From positions 7,316-47,274 of the forward strand of contig MHTH01000010.1 of the NCBI GenBank assembly GCA_001823055.1: DNA of 39,959 nucleotides, given 5' to 3'. Positions within the stretch are counted from its first letter, which is position 1, and each line of letters begins with the position of its first letter. Below, in pieces: positions 28,028-38,661 of the stretch. The position numbers and the translations under genes were made by a program. This stretch comes from Candidatus Vogelbacteria bacterium RIFOXYB1_FULL_42_16. Lineage in GTDB: Bacteria; Patescibacteriota; Minisyncoccia; Phycocordibacterales; XYD1-FULL-46-19. The notes below the pieces were generated by a model, which made no database searches, was not told the DNA's origin, and saw only the letters and a program-made list of their open reading frames with translations.

Positions 28028-29092
28028 TTATAATAACCGCTCCAAACTGCGCGGATCCAAACTGTAACGATAAGCGTCTTCGACGGTAATCTCCCCTCTT
28101 TTGACCAGTTCGGCCAAAGAAGCGTTGAGAGTAACCATACCCTCCTCGGCACTAGTTTCCAAAACCACATCGATTTCTGCCGTCCGGCCTTCGCGAATCA
28201 AGTTTTCGATCGCGCTATTGGTAATCAACAATTCATAAGCCGGAATCAAACCGCCAGAAATCCTCGGCACTAGGCGTTGAGAGAAAATCCCCAACAGAGA
28301 GCCAGCCAATTGCACCCGGATTTGTTTTTGCTGATTGGCAGGGAAAGAATCGATAATACGATCGATGGTTTGCGAAGCGGAATTGGTGTGGAGGGTAGAA
28401 AAGATCAAGTGGCCGGTTTCCGCCGCCGTCACTGCTGTGCTGATCGTATCCGGATCACGCATTTCACCGATCATGCCGACATTAACGTCTTGTCGAAACA
28501 TTGAGCGCAAGCCGACACGGAAATCTTGAGTATCGAAACGAATTTCTCGCTGATCAACAATCGAACGAGCATTGGTGAACAGATACTCTACCGGATCTTC
28601 AATGGTTAGAATATGTTCGGCTCGCTCCTGATTGATTTTCTCGATCATTGCCGCCAAGGTAGTCGATTTGCCCTGACCCATCGGACCGACGACCAAGAAA
28701 AAGCCCTGCTTTTTTTCAGTAAAATCTTTTAATTTAGCCGGCAAATTTAAATCTTCAATTGTTTTGATTTGTCTCGGAATCAAACGCAAAGCCAAACTGA
28801 CAGTGCCCTTTTGGAAAAAAGCGTTACCGCGAAAACGGATATTGGCATCGGGACTGAAAGAAAAATCGATCTCCTTGGTCGCTAAAAAAATCTTTTTATT
28901 AGCTTCATTTAAAACCGCCAGCGCCAAGCCCAGGGTCTGATCAGCGGTCAATTTTGGTTTTTTCACCACCGGAATAAGCGAGCCGGCCACCCGAATCGTC
29001 GGATGAGCATCGACGCTCAAATGTAAATCTGAAGCTCCTTCTTGAGCGACAATGGCGATCAATTCTTCGAGTTCTTTTTGATAATCAGACAT
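28028..29092 (-). CDS. pilT: Twitching motility retraction ATPase PilT
   Basis: 'EGASDLHLSVDAHPTIRVAGSLIPV', Walker A 'GPMGQGKST', 'GEMRDPDTISTAVTAAETGHLIFSTLHTNSASQTIDRIIDSFP'. Confidence 0.92.
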   Translation of the reverse strand: MSDYQKELEELIAIVAQEGASDLHLSVDAHPTIRVAGSLIPVVKKPKLTADQTLGLALAVLNEANKKIFLATKEIDFSFSPDANIRFRGNAFFQKGTVSLALRLIPRQIKTIEDLNLPAKLKDFTEKKQGFFLVVGPMGQGKSTTLAAMIEKINQERAEHILTIEDPVEYLFTNARSIVDQREIRFDTQDFRVGLRSMFRQDVNVGMIGEMRDPDTISTAVTAAETGHLIFSTLHTNSASQTIDRIIDSFPANQQKQIRVQLAGSLLGIFSQRLVPRISGGLIPAYELLITNSAIENLIREGRTAEIDVVLETSAEEGMVTLNASLAELVKRGEITVEDAYRYSLDPRSLERLL

Positions 29093-29498
29093 TATTTATT
29101 GATTTATTGGATTTTTTATTGGCGACTATTTCTTCGACTTTAGAAACTACTTCGGTCGGCGTGGCATTGGCTTTAATAATATAGCCATCGGCGCCGACGG
29201 CCAAACCTTTTTCAATATCTTCGTGTTGGCCTAAATTGGATAAAACGATAATCGTGCTATCACCGGCCAAACCTTTTTTCTTTAACTCTTCGATCAATTG
29301 GAAACCATCCATTTCCTGCATAATAATATCCACTAAAAAGATGTCCGGTTTGAAATCTTTAGCCAATATATCCAAACAAGCTTTGGCACTGGTCGCCATC
29401 TGAACCGTAAAACCATGCTCACTAAATTTGATCGAATACATATCCGACAAAAATTTATCATCATCGGTAATCAAAATTGAAAGTTTTTCTTCTGCCAT
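29085..29498 (-). CDS. CheY-like single-domain response regulator
   Basis: 'ILITDDDKFLSDMYSIKF', phosphoacceptor 'PDIFLVDIIMQEMDGFQL', 'IVLSNLGQ', '...YIIKANATP'. Confidence 0.9.
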   Translation of the reverse strand: MAEEKLSILITDDDKFLSDMYSIKFSEHGFTVQMATSAKACLDILAKDFKPDIFLVDIIMQEMDGFQLIEELKKKGLAGDSTIIVLSNLGQHEDIEKGLAVGADGYIIKANATPTEVVSKVEEIVANKKSNKSINNV

Positions 29499-29503
29499 GT
29501 TTT

Positions 29504-31135
29504 TTACAATTTATTGACCTCTTCAAAGGAAATCAAACCTTGTGATGCTTTCATAATAGCATCTTCTTTGAGAGTCAAGAAGCCCTTGGCGCGCGCCATG
29601 CGATAAATTTCTGATTCAACCGGATTTTTCAAAATCACACCCTCGATATCGTGATCCATTTTCAAAAACTCAAAAACGCCAATTCGGCCACGCGTGCCAC
29701 TGGGACAAGCGGCGGTGTTTTGTGAATGATACATTTTCTCTACTGCCGGCAAACGAGAACGAAATTCGGCTGGCATATCGGCAAATTGTTTGTCGATCAT
29801 CACTTTCATACTGTCATCGAGCATGGTGCTCTTTTTCGCTTCCGGACAGAGAGTCGGCACTAAGCGTTGACCGATGGCCAACACCAAAGTCGGTGGGATC
29901 AAAAACGGATCCACCCCCATATCAATCAAACGTGGCACCACACCGGCGGCCGTGTTGGTATGAAGAGTGGAAAAAACCAAATGACCGGTCAACGCGGCGT
30001 GGATAGCGATTTTGGCGGTTTCGCGATCGCGGATTTCTCCAACCATAATAATATCCGGATCTTGACGCATAATACTGCGCAGTCCGTTGGCAAAAGTATA
30101 TTCAATGTCCGGCTGAACTTGTGACTGACTGACACCGGCGATATTGTATTCGATTGGATCTTCGAGAGTGACGACATTGTATTTGGCCCGATCGACTTCC
30201 GACAACATAGCATAAAGAGTGGTTGATTTTCCTGAACCAGTCGGACCAGTGAGAAGAATAATGCCATAAGGGCGATTGATCGATTCTCGGACAATTTTGA
30301 TTTGATCCGGCGACATACCCATGCTTTCCAAAGTTAAAAGTTTCTTTTCGGGATCGAGAATACGCATCACGACTTTTTCGCCAAAATAAGTAGGAAAAGT
30401 GGAAACTCGAAAATCAACTCGTCGGCCTTCGATATTGGCGGAAAAACGACCGTCTTGCGGTTTGCGTTTTTCATCCAACTTCATGTTGGTTAAAATTTTC
30501 ACCCGCGCCACAATAGCATCATGCACGGTCTTGGGGATCCGATCCAAACTGGTAAAAAGCAGACCATCCACTCGAAAACGAACATGGACTTTGTCGGCCT
30601 CCGGCTCGATATGGATATCCGAAGCGCCACCAGCAACAGCATTTTGTAAAATAACCGAGACGATTTTAGTGACCGGCGCCTCTTCGACAATTCCGACTTT
30701 TGGCTTATTAATATCATTATCTCTAACGGCAGAAAAACTGGCGACAGTTTTTTCCGCTTCTTGGATGTTTTGACCGAGATCCTCTAAACCACTGGTTCCA
30801 CCAAAATTAGTGGAAAAACCGCCGGCATTATCAACCGAACCTTCGGTATTGGTCGAGGCGACACCATAACTTTTTAAACCTTCCTCAAAAGCTCCCTTGG
30901 TAATACTAAAAATTTTGTAAGGAACATTGTTTTTATTGGTGATAAATTGCAAAGCGTCCAACGCTTCCGGATTGCGAGGATCAACCAAGCCAACCTCCAA
31001 CACCCCTTCCACTACCGCCAGAGGTAAAATCTGAAAATATTCGGCCGAACTACGTGGCACATAACGCAAAACATCGAGCGGTATTTTTACCCCCTTTAAA
31101 TCGCGAGTTGGAATATCTAGAGCGGTCGTGGCCAT
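29504..31135 (-). CDS. pilB: Type IV pilus assembly ATPase PilB
   Basis: 'GPTGSGKSTTLYAML', 'RQDPDIIMVGEIRDRETAKIAIHAALTGHLVFSTLHTN'; start at MATTALDIP avoids overlap with the upstream ORF. Confidence 0.93.
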   Translation of the reverse strand: MATTALDIPTRDLKGVKIPLDVLRYVPRSSAEYFQILPLAVVEGVLEVGLVDPRNPEALDALQFITNKNNVPYKIFSITKGAFEEGLKSYGVASTNTEGSVDNAGGFSTNFGGTSGLEDLGQNIQEAEKTVASFSAVRDNDINKPKVGIVEEAPVTKIVSVILQNAVAGGASDIHIEPEADKVHVRFRVDGLLFTSLDRIPKTVHDAIVARVKILTNMKLDEKRKPQDGRFSANIEGRRVDFRVSTFPTYFGEKVVMRILDPEKKLLTLESMGMSPDQIKIVRESINRPYGIILLTGPTGSGKSTTLYAMLSEVDRAKYNVVTLEDPIEYNIAGVSQSQVQPDIEYTFANGLRSIMRQDPDIIMVGEIRDRETAKIAIHAALTGHLVFSTLHTNTAAGVVPRLIDMGVDPFLIPPTLVLAIGQRLVPTLCPEAKKSTMLDDSMKVMIDKQFADMPAEFRSRLPAVEKMYHSQNTAACPSGTRGRIGVFEFLKMDHDIEGVILKNPVESEIYRMARAKGFLTLKEDAIMKASQGLISFEEVNKL

Positions 31136-31148
31136 GCTTGAATTTTTA

Positions 31149-31670
31149 TTAACGACCCTGACGAGATCGGACAGAATCAATCACTGACGCTTTGGCTCGA
31201 GTTTGGTCCAATCTAGAAGAAACAGTAGAAGTAGATTCAGTCGTAGAAGTAGAGTTATCCCAATTGTTTTCATTAATAAAATCAGGAGCGGGAGTACCAG
31301 TATTGCTCAAAGTAAAAGGCACGTAGGTATAAGTCCCACCCAAACCAACTGGCAAAAAAGGATTGTCTCGGCTAATCGAAGTCGGCGACACGGGCACAGT
31401 GTAATCTTCCAAGACAACAAAGATATTATTATTGACGAACTCTTCTTTAATCCGATCACCCACACCACGCACGCTAGACAATAAATTTAAAAATTGTTCG
31501 GCTTCAGCATCGTTGACTGTCTGTTCGGCTAAAATTTGACCATTGGCACTAGTCGTCGTTAAACCGACAGTCTCGCTTTGACCAGCACCAAAAAAGTAAC
31601 GAGTCAAGAAAAAGGCCACAGCACAAACCGCGACAATCAAAACTATTTTTAAAATCATTTTTGAATTCAT
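31149..31670 (-). CDS. Pilus-locus hypothetical protein, one N-terminal TM (PilP-like position)
   Basis: N-terminal TM; 'SISRDNPFLPV' motif; between pilO-like and pilB genes. Confidence 0.6.
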   Translation of the reverse strand: MNSKMILKIVLIVAVCAVAFFLTRYFFGAGQSETVGLTTTSANGQILAEQTVNDAEAEQFLNLLSSVRGVGDRIKEEFVNNNIFVVLEDYTVPVSPTSISRDNPFLPVGLGGTYTYVPFTLSNTGTPAPDFINENNWDNSTSTTESTSTVSSRLDQTRAKASVIDSVRSRQGR

Positions 31671-31676
31671 AGATGT

Positions 31677-32315
31677 TTATTTTAGCCAATAGGTCTGAAT
31701 CGACACATCATATTTGTAAAAATTCTTGCCGTCAGTCGGCGCTTGGAAACGAATAGTCTTGACATCAATCAGGCGCAAACTCTTTGAGAGATTATCCAAG
31801 AAACCCAAAAATGATTCGTAGGAACCTTCAACCGAGAAACTCATATTGAGGGTTGAAACTTGAGGTTCATTAGAGACATTTTGACCCGCCACCGGCGTTG
31901 GCGCATTCTTATCTTCAGTTTTGGCGCTATCGATCTTTATACCCTTGATCCTCATACCAGATTGACGAGCGATAGAATTAACATCTAAAACCAATTGAAC
32001 ATTGTCAATGCTATCCGGCAGAAAACGATCGAGACGAGCCTGTTGATCGCGAGAGATGGTATTAATCCTCGCCTGAAGTTTTTCTTTGATCTCGTTTAAT
32101 TCTCTGGTAGTTTCCAAACCGGCGACCAAACTTTTCTTTTTAGCCAAAAGATCTTTAATCCCCTGACCTTGACCACTATCACGCTTGACATCATAACCAG
32201 CCAAAAAATATTTTTGACTAAAATCTGGGCCAGCGCCATTGATAATCGGCATCCCAACATAAAAGAAAGCTAGACCGGCCAGCGCTAAAAGAAAAATGGA
32301 AAGAAAAAATTTCAT
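31677..32315 (-). CDS. pilO: PilO-like type IV pilus assembly protein
   Basis: N-terminal TM, coiled coil, ferredoxin-like C-terminal 'MSFSVEGSYESFLGFLDNLSKSLRLIDVKTIRF'. Confidence 0.8.
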   Translation of the reverse strand: MKFFLSIFLLALAGLAFFYVGMPIINGAGPDFSQKYFLAGYDVKRDSGQGQGIKDLLAKKKSLVAGLETTRELNEIKEKLQARINTISRDQQARLDRFLPDSIDNVQLVLDVNSIARQSGMRIKGIKIDSAKTEDKNAPTPVAGQNVSNEPQVSTLNMSFSVEGSYESFLGFLDNLSKSLRLIDVKTIRFQAPTDGKNFYKYDVSIQTYWLK

Positions 32316-32317
32316 AA

Positions 32318-32950
32318 TTATTGGGAGACGACTTTACTAAAACTTAAAATTGTCGGTTCGACCGTGAGATCAAGTTTAAAAATCACATTACCTTTATCAT
32401 CCAAATCGAGATCATAAAAATTGAAACTTTGAATTTTACCTTTGGCCTGTTCACTGCCAAAGACTTGGGCTTGAAAAGCGACATCTTCATAACGACGAGC
32501 GGTGCCTTGGATAACAATTCCTTTCTCACCAAAATCAAACTGGCGATAGCTCATACCTTCGGTCGTCAAAGTATTGAGCACCTGACGGAAAAGAGGCGAG
32601 ATAATAATGTGCTGATTGAGTAAACTGTCACCATTGGCGGTCTTCATTTCCAGACGTTTGGCTCTGGTCAAGGTCTCGACTCCCAAATTTTGACGATCTC
32701 TTTTCAACGATTCAGCTAAACCGCAAGTGCCATTGTCAGCACAAGGTTTGTAAATATCACTTAAAATAATTTGGCGATAAACAAAAGCGCTAGCCACAAA
32801 CACCAGCGAAAGAGCCAAGGTCAAAAAACCCAAGACTCCGAGAAAATTGTAGGCGCCTTGAACTTTCGGCGCCGACTGCCGACTGGCCGTGGTATTAAGC
32901 GGTCCAGTCGTGGAAGGTTTAGGAATGAAAGATGTGAGTTTATTATCCAT
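32318..32950 (-). CDS. PilN-like type IV pilus assembly protein
   Basis: Single TM after a Ser/Pro/Thr-rich cytoplasmic N-terminus; between pilM and pilO. Confidence 0.65.
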   Translation of the reverse strand: MDNKLTSFIPKPSTTGPLNTTASRQSAPKVQGAYNFLGVLGFLTLALSLVFVASAFVYRQIILSDIYKPCADNGTCGLAESLKRDRQNLGVETLTRAKRLEMKTANGDSLLNQHIIISPLFRQVLNTLTTEGMSYRQFDFGEKGIVIQGTARRYEDVAFQAQVFGSEQAKGKIQSFNFYDLDLDDKGNVIFKLDLTVEPTILSFSKVVSQ

Positions 32951-32963
32951 AAAAATTTGTCGT

Positions 32964-34118
32964 TCAAATTTCTTCGAGACCTCGTAAAGCTAAACCGATA
33001 GCGACAGCAAAGGAAGGGCCAGCTTCGGTTAAAACTCCGGAAAGAAAAGCGGGAGCTTCGGTCTTGTTAAACGGCTGACCAAAAGCGACCGGCACACCAA
33101 CTTCTTGTTCCGCGATAGCGAGTAAACCTTTGAGGACGGCGCCACCACCGATCAAAATAAATTTGTCGACGACGCGACGATTCTCCTTTTGATATTTTAT
33201 CACTACATGCTCTGCTTCTGCAAATATATATTCCACTAGTGGACTAATAGCCGACTCAACATTGTCATAATTTTCCGGTTTTTCCACCAAACCGACTTCT
33301 CTTTTGATTTCTTCCGCCTTCTCAAATGGCACTGACAAAGATCGAGAAACAGCCATTGATAAATCTTGGGCGCCTTTGTTAATCGTATGAGAAACTCTGA
33401 TCACGCCCCGATCAATAATCGCCATTTTGGAAGAAGAAGCGCCTAAGTCGATCAGAGCAGTAGCATTTAAATCATTGTGTAAACAAGAACGAATAGAGCT
33501 AAAACTTTCGATTTCCATAATCGGCACTTGCAACTCTAAATCCTTGGCTAAGGTTTGATGATTTTTAATGGCGTCATTATGAATCGCCACTAGAAGAATC
33601 TTGGTCAAGCCTTTGATTGGCTGACCTTCGGGATTATTTTCATTGGCGGTGCGAATATCTGCTGGCGAAGGAATCCGAAGCCAATCCAAAGTCACTTCGG
33701 AAATGGCCACGGGAATATACTTGCGCGCTTCTAGTGGAATAATCGAGGCCAGCTTGTCATCATCCACTTCCGGCAAATCAATATCCACAATCAAACTGGA
33801 GCGTGACGGGATCGACATCACACCGGTTTTGGTGGTGATATTGGCTTCTTTAAACAGATCGGCAACTAATTTTTTAAGATTGTCGAGAGTCAAATTGACC
33901 GCTTGGCCGACCGCCAAACCGCCATAGGGACCGGTCGCCAACTCGCCATAAGTTTCCAAAATCACTCGCCCACGCCGGCGTTTCAGCTGGACGACTTTGA
34001 CTGAAGATAAACCAATATCCAAACCAAAAACACTATCACTTTTTTGGCGAGAAAAAGTTTTGGTTAAATCGCTTAAAAGATTATTAAATAAATCTTTAAA
34101 AAAATCTAAGGCTCGCAT
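32964..34118 (-). CDS. pilM: Type IV pilus assembly ATPase-like protein PilM
   Basis: 'FGLDIGLSSVKVVQLKRRRGRVILETYGE', 'TALIDLGASSSKMAIIDRGVIRVSHTINKGAQDLS'. Confidence 0.92.
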   Translation of the reverse strand: MRALDFFKDLFNNLLSDLTKTFSRQKSDSVFGLDIGLSSVKVVQLKRRRGRVILETYGELATGPYGGLAVGQAVNLTLDNLKKLVADLFKEANITTKTGVMSIPSRSSLIVDIDLPEVDDDKLASIIPLEARKYIPVAISEVTLDWLRIPSPADIRTANENNPEGQPIKGLTKILLVAIHNDAIKNHQTLAKDLELQVPIMEIESFSSIRSCLHNDLNATALIDLGASSSKMAIIDRGVIRVSHTINKGAQDLSMAVSRSLSVPFEKAEEIKREVGLVEKPENYDNVESAISPLVEYIFAEAEHVVIKYQKENRRVVDKFILIGGGAVLKGLLAIAEQEVGVPVAFGQPFNKTEAPAFLSGVLTEAGPSFAVAIGLALRGLEEI

Positions 34119-34149
34119 TTTTAAACTTGCTATAATTATATCACAACCA
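34119..34149. promoter_or_regulatory. Compact divergent promoter, overlapping -10 hexamers on both strands
   Basis: TATAATTATA at 34131-34140 reads TATAAT on + and TATAAT on - between comFC and pilM. Confidence 0.6.
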
Positions 34150-34860
34150 ATGAATAACCAAGAAAAATCAAGACGAATTATCCACAGTATTTTTAAAACC
34201 GGTGTCAAAATTGGGAAAGCCCTATTGCAATTCTTTTTCCCTATTTATTGTCTCAAGTGCCGACGAGAAGGAAAATTTCTCTGTGCCGAGTGTGCCGACG
34301 ATCTGCCATCGGCTGATACCTATTCTCTACCCGATTGGATTTTAGCTAGTTTTGATTATAAAAACGAAACCGTCAGCCAATTAGTCTGGCGGTTAAAATA
34401 TGCCAAGCAGACTGCCGTGGCCACAGAGATGGTCCAAATCTGGCATTCCAGAATAATAATTTGGCAAAAATTGGCCGAAATCGATCGGCGTCAAAAAATC
34501 TTGGCTATCCCCACCCCACTCCATTGGTCGAAAAAAATGCGTCGCGGTTTTAACCAAGCGGAAATTTTGGCCCAAAATTTGATCAAGCTGGAACCAGATC
34601 GTTGGGAAGAACAAAAAAATCTGCTCAAAAAAATTAAAAACACCAAGGCCCAAGTCAAAACCAAAGACCGAACCGAGCGCTTAGAAAATCTGGCCGACGC
34701 TTTTGTCCTCAAGAAAAACGCCGGCCAGATGGTGCGAGGCCGAACGATTTTACTGATCGATGATGTGGTGACCACCGGCGCCACTTTGACCGAACTGCGC
34801 CGGCTCCTACTCGGAGCCGGCGCCAAAAAAGTTTTAGCCATCACTTTCGCCCATGGGTAA
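34150..34860 (+). CDS. comFC: ComF family phosphoribosyltransferase-like competence protein
   Basis: Zinc motif 'CLKCRREGKFLCAEC', PRPP motif 'ILLIDDVVTTGATLTE'. Confidence 0.92.
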   Translation: MNNQEKSRRIIHSIFKTGVKIGKALLQFFFPIYCLKCRREGKFLCAECADDLPSADTYSLPDWILASFDYKNETVSQLVWRLKYAKQTAVATEMVQIWHSRIIIWQKLAEIDRRQKILAIPTPLHWSKKMRRGFNQAEILAQNLIKLEPDRWEEQKNLLKKIKNTKAQVKTKDRTERLENLADAFVLKKNAGQMVRGRTILLIDDVVTTGATLTELRRLLLGAGAKKVLAITFAHG

Positions 34861-34889
34861 TGATAACTATTTCATTTCTCTCCTATCAC

Positions 34890-35162
34890 TTAATTATCTT
34901 GGTCTTTGTGAAAATAAGAACCAGAGCCAAAAATCCAACGAGTGATAGCCAGATTAAAGTAATGTCCGGCGTGAATGAAAAAAGCGGAAACACCCAAAAA
35001 AGCGATTAGGTAACCCAGCTCTTCAGCTACGATTCGGCCAGTGACAATCCATACGCCAAGGCCAGTGAGAAAAAAACCGAGTAATATACCGCTAATATCG
35101 AGAAAAGTGAAGAAAAATCGCTTGAAAACAATTGTGATTGGAATTAGTAAGTTATTTTTCAT
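34890..35162 (-). CDS. Small hypothetical membrane protein
   Basis: 90 aa, two TM segments, upstream region shared with metal cluster. Confidence 0.65.
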   Translation of the reverse strand: MKNNLLIPITIVFKRFFFTFLDISGILLGFFLTGLGVWIVTGRIVAEELGYLIAFLGVSAFFIHAGHYFNLAITRWIFGSGSYFHKDQDN

Positions 35163-35181
35163 TGTTGAGAGGCTTAATTAA

Positions 35182-35427
35182 TTAACGACAACAGCCATGA
35201 TCTGAATGATTTTTATCTTCTCCATCGGAATTCTTATGTGTTTTTTTCATCATCAAGAAATGGATGATCATCATGATTGCCATCCCGCCAAAAATAAACC
35301 AAATCGGAGTTTCTAAAATTTGACCGCCAGCACCAAACAGAATAATGAAAAGAAATGGTAGAGCGCAACAAAGCATCATCAGCCACATTAATCGTGAAAA
35401 GTTTTTGTTTTCATCATGATTAGGCAT
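35182..35427 (-). CDS. Small membrane protein with C-terminal His/Cys tail (DUF2933-like)
   Basis: Two TM; tail 'KNHSDHGCCR'. Confidence 0.65.
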   Translation of the reverse strand: MPNHDENKNFSRLMWLMMLCCALPFLFIILFGAGGQILETPIWFIFGGMAIMMIIHFLMMKKTHKNSDGEDKNHSDHGCCR

Positions 35428-35447
35428 ATTTTTTATTTCTTAGCAAA

Positions 35448-35720
35448 TTATTTTGTTTCGCGGATCAAGCTGGAATTATGCATCCAAACATAATACCAGG
35501 CAAAGATCCAAGCAAAGACGAACATATAGACCGCGCCTAAAATGATACTACCTAAACTAATCCAAACAAAGCCGGGCAGCGTTTCAAACAAGCGATGATG
35601 CAGTTCTATCCCCAATGACGATCTCAGAGGCAAAAAACCGCCCACAAGACAAACCAGATAAGCTACTTCTGCCCCGAGCACACATTTCCAACCATATAAT
35701 TTCAGAGATAATTTATCCAT
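35448..35720 (-). CDS. Small membrane protein (possibly DUF5676-like)
   Basis: Two TM segments in a metal-handling cluster; family suggestion from memory. Confidence 0.6.
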   Translation of the reverse strand: MDKLSLKLYGWKCVLGAEVAYLVCLVGGFLPLRSSLGIELHHRLFETLPGFVWISLGSIILGAVYMFVFAWIFAWYYVWMHNSSLIRETK

Positions 35721-35754
35721 AATTTTATAATTAATTATATAGTCTAATAAATTT

Positions 35755-36006
35755 TTAAGAGTTCAAATCTTTTTTCTTTTCTTCGAATTCTTTTTTATCA
35801 ATTTCGCCTTTGGCATATCGTTCCTTCAAGATATCGAACACTTTTGACTCGGCTTTCGAATTTCGGCCACTGATTTCACGCACCAACCAAACGATCAAAA
35901 CAATCAACAGAATCCAGAAGGCGATCATCATAATTCCGCCTCCAAACCACCCCATCATACTGCCAACACCCCAGCCATTGTAACCATTGTATAATCCATA
36001 CATCAT
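35755..36006 (-). CDS. SHOCT domain membrane protein
   Basis: TM plus 'DILKERYAKGEIDKKEFEEKKKDL' SHOCT signature. Confidence 0.9.
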   Translation of the reverse strand: MMYGLYNGYNGWGVGSMMGWFGGGIMMIAFWILLIVLIVWLVREISGRNSKAESKVFDILKERYAKGEIDKKEFEEKKKDLNS

Positions 36007-36050
36007 GATAATTTTTGATTAAATAGTTTAGTAATTTTTTAGTCTCGACC

Positions 36051-38294
36051 TTAAACAATTTTTTTTCTTTTGAGCAAAAGCGAATTGACGACCACGGAAA
36101 TCGAACTAGTGGCCATCGCTACCGACGCAAAAATCGGATTTAACAACAACTTAAAAACAGGGTAGAGCACGCCCATCGCTACCGGAATCAAGACAATATT
36201 ATAACTAAAAGCCCAAAATAGATTAAGACGAATAGTGCGCATAGTCTTTTTTGACAAGACAATCGCCATGGCCACCGATTTCAAATCTTTATTGATGAGC
36301 GTAATATCCGCAGCTTCAATGGCCACATCAGTGCCACTACCCATGGCAATACCGACATCGGCGGCAGCTAACGCCGGCGCGTCGTTAATACCATCACCGA
36401 CCATCGCTACCACCTTGCCCTCGGCTTGAATTTTTCTCACTTCCGCTTCCTTCTGATCAGGCAAAACTTCGGCCAGAACCCTGGTAATACCCAAACTTTG
36501 GCCGATCGCTTTAGCCGTTCGCTGGTTATCACCAGTAATCATGACTACTTCCAGGCCTAATTTTTGTAAAGCAATCAACCCCTCGCGCGCGCTATCTTTA
36601 ACGATATCAGCCACGGCAATTAGGCCAACCAATTTATTTTCCAGACCGATCATCATGACTGTTTTGCCAGCATCTTCCAATTTAGCGATTTGATCATCAA
36701 CTAAAGTGAGGCTAATCCCTTCCTTGTTCATCAACCTTTTATTGCCAAAAACTATTCTCTGGTTATCAACCATCCCTTCAACGCCATGCCCGGGAATGGC
36801 CTGAAATTTTTCGACTTTAAATAAAACGAGGTTCTGACTTTCAGCCTCTTTCACGATAGCTTCAGCTAATGAATGTTCCGAACCTTTTTCAATTGACCCA
36901 GCCAATTTTAATAATGTATCTTTGTCCATTGAACCAAAAGCGGTAATGTCTGTAACTTCCGGTTTTCCTTTAGTGAGAGTGCCAGTCTTGTCAAAAATAA
37001 TGGTCTTTATTTTATGAGCGGTTTCCAAACTCTCGGCATCTTTGATTAAAATGCCATGTTCCGCGCCCTTGCCGGTACCCACCATAATGGCCGTCGGGGT
37101 AGCCAGACCCATGGCGCAAGGGCAAGCGATAATCAAAACAGCGACCGTATTGAGCAAAGCAAATAATAACGTCGGCGCCGGGCCAAAAACATACCAAACG
37201 GCAAAAGTCAGAAAAGCCAGCATAATCACCACTGGCACAAAATAAGAAGAAATCATATCGGCCAAACGTTGAATCGGCGCCTTACTGCCTTGAGCCTCTT
37301 GAACTAATTTAATAATTTGAGCCAACATCGTTTCTTGACCAATCTTGGTCGCCCGAAAAGTGAAGGTGCCGGTTTTATTGATCGTGGCACCAACCACCGT
37401 ATCGCCACTGATTTTTTCCACCGGCATACTTTCGCCCGTGACCATTGATTCATCAATTGACGATTCTCCCTCAACAATAATACCATCGACTGGAATTTTT
37501 TCACCCGGCCGAACCCGAATAATATCACCAATAACTACTTCGTTTATCGACAGATCTATCTCCTGACCAGCCCGCAACACTCGAGCAGTTTTAGCTTGCA
37601 AACCAATCAATTTTTTTATCGCTTCCGAAGTGCCAGCCTTAGCTTTAGCTTCAAAATAGCGACCCAATAAAATAAGACCGATGATAACCGCCGCCGTATC
37701 AAAATAAGGCATTGGTTCAATGCCGACTTTTATCATCAGTTGGGGCAACAAAGTTACTACCGTCGAATAAATATAAGCCACTGTAGTACCGATAACCACC
37801 AAGGTGTCCATATTGGCGGTTCGATGCTTAATAGCCGAAATAGTGGCTCGATAGAAACCAAAACCGGCCCAAAATTGAACAGGAGTGGCTAATAATAATT
37901 GAACGAAAAAGTTTTGCAAAATCACCGGAGACGTCTTGATCAAGCCAGGAAAACTGCCCCACAAAATCAGACCACCTAAAATTAAACTGACCACGACCTT
38001 GAATCGCAGGTCATGAAGCTCTTGTTGTTTTTCTTTTTGTTCATCATCTTCCGTTTTAATTTCTTCAGTGATAAGGGCTTGATAGCCAACATTAGATACC
38101 GCCGAACTTAATTGCTCATCGGTTACTTTGATTGGATCATAAATGACCGTCGCTTTTTCAGTTGCCAAATTGACTGTCGCTTGAGTCACACCATCCATTT
38201 TTTTCAACGAATCTTCGATCACCATGACGCAGGAAGCGCAATGCATTCCCTTGATAGAAAAAGTCTTTTTATTTTGGTTCATATTATTTGACAA
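36051..38294 (-). CDS. copA: Copper-translocating P1B-type ATPase
   Basis: HMA '[15 protein letters not shown]', '[13 protein letters not shown]', '[15 protein letters not shown]', '[34 protein letters not shown]'. Confidence 0.95.
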   Translation of the reverse strand: MSNNMNQNKKTFSIKGMHCASCVMVIEDSLKKMDGVTQATVNLATEKATVIYDPIKVTDEQLSSAVSNVGYQALITEEIKTEDDEQKEKQQELHDLRFKVVVSLILGGLILWGSFPGLIKTSPVILQNFFVQLLLATPVQFWAGFGFYRATISAIKHRTANMDTLVVIGTTVAYIYSTVVTLLPQLMIKVGIEPMPYFDTAAVIIGLILLGRYFEAKAKAGTSEAIKKLIGLQAKTARVLRAGQEIDLSINEVVIGDIIRVRPGEKIPVDGIIVEGESSIDESMVTGESMPVEKISGDTVVGATINKTGTFTFRATKIGQETMLAQIIKLVQEAQGSKAPIQRLADMISSYFVPVVIMLAFLTFAVWYVFGPAPTLLFALLNTVAVLIIACPCAMGLATPTAIMVGTGKGAEHGILIKDAESLETAHKIKTIIFDKTGTLTKGKPEVTDITAFGSMDKDTLLKLAGSIEKGSEHSLAEAIVKEAESQNLVLFKVEKFQAIPGHGVEGMVDNQRIVFGNKRLMNKEGISLTLVDDQIAKLEDAGKTVMMIGLENKLVGLIAVADIVKDSAREGLIALQKLGLEVVMITGDNQRTAKAIGQSLGITRVLAEVLPDQKEAEVRKIQAEGKVVAMVGDGINDAPALAAADVGIAMGSGTDVAIEAADITLINKDLKSVAMAIVLSKKTMRTIRLNLFWAFSYNIVLIPVAMGVLYPVFKLLLNPIFASVAMATSSISVVVNSLLLKRKKIV

Positions 38295-38643
38295 TTATTT
38301 TTCCGTGATACATATTCATCCCACAGGTATAAGTAAATTCACCACTTTTCTCTGGTTTAAGCTCAATCGTCACTTTTTGATTAAGCGGTAAATGACGGCG
38401 AATCTTGAAATCGCCAAGCACTACTTCCTCCAAACAACTCGTTGGATCGCGACGGGTAAAATTAAGTTTGGTCGTTTTACCCTTCGAGATGGATATAATT
38501 TCTGGCGAATAACCACCATCGACGACAATATCAACCGAATCAGAGACGGACACGGCTTGCCCTTTTTTAGTAAGAAAAAACCAATAGGTAAAAATGATAC
38601 CCAAAAAACTGACAACGATGACAATTATTTTATCTGCATCCAT
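38284..38643 (-). CDS. Membrane-anchored cupredoxin-like domain protein
   Basis: N-terminal TM; '[52 protein letters not shown]'. Confidence 0.82.
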   Translation of the reverse strand: MDADKIIVIVVSFLGIIFTYWFFLTKKGQAVSVSDSVDIVVDGGYSPEIISISKGKTTKLNFTRRDPTSCLEEVVLGDFKIRRHLPLNQKVTIELKPEKSGEFTYTCGMNMYHGKIIVK

Positions 38644-38661
38644 AATTTTTAATTAGATTTT

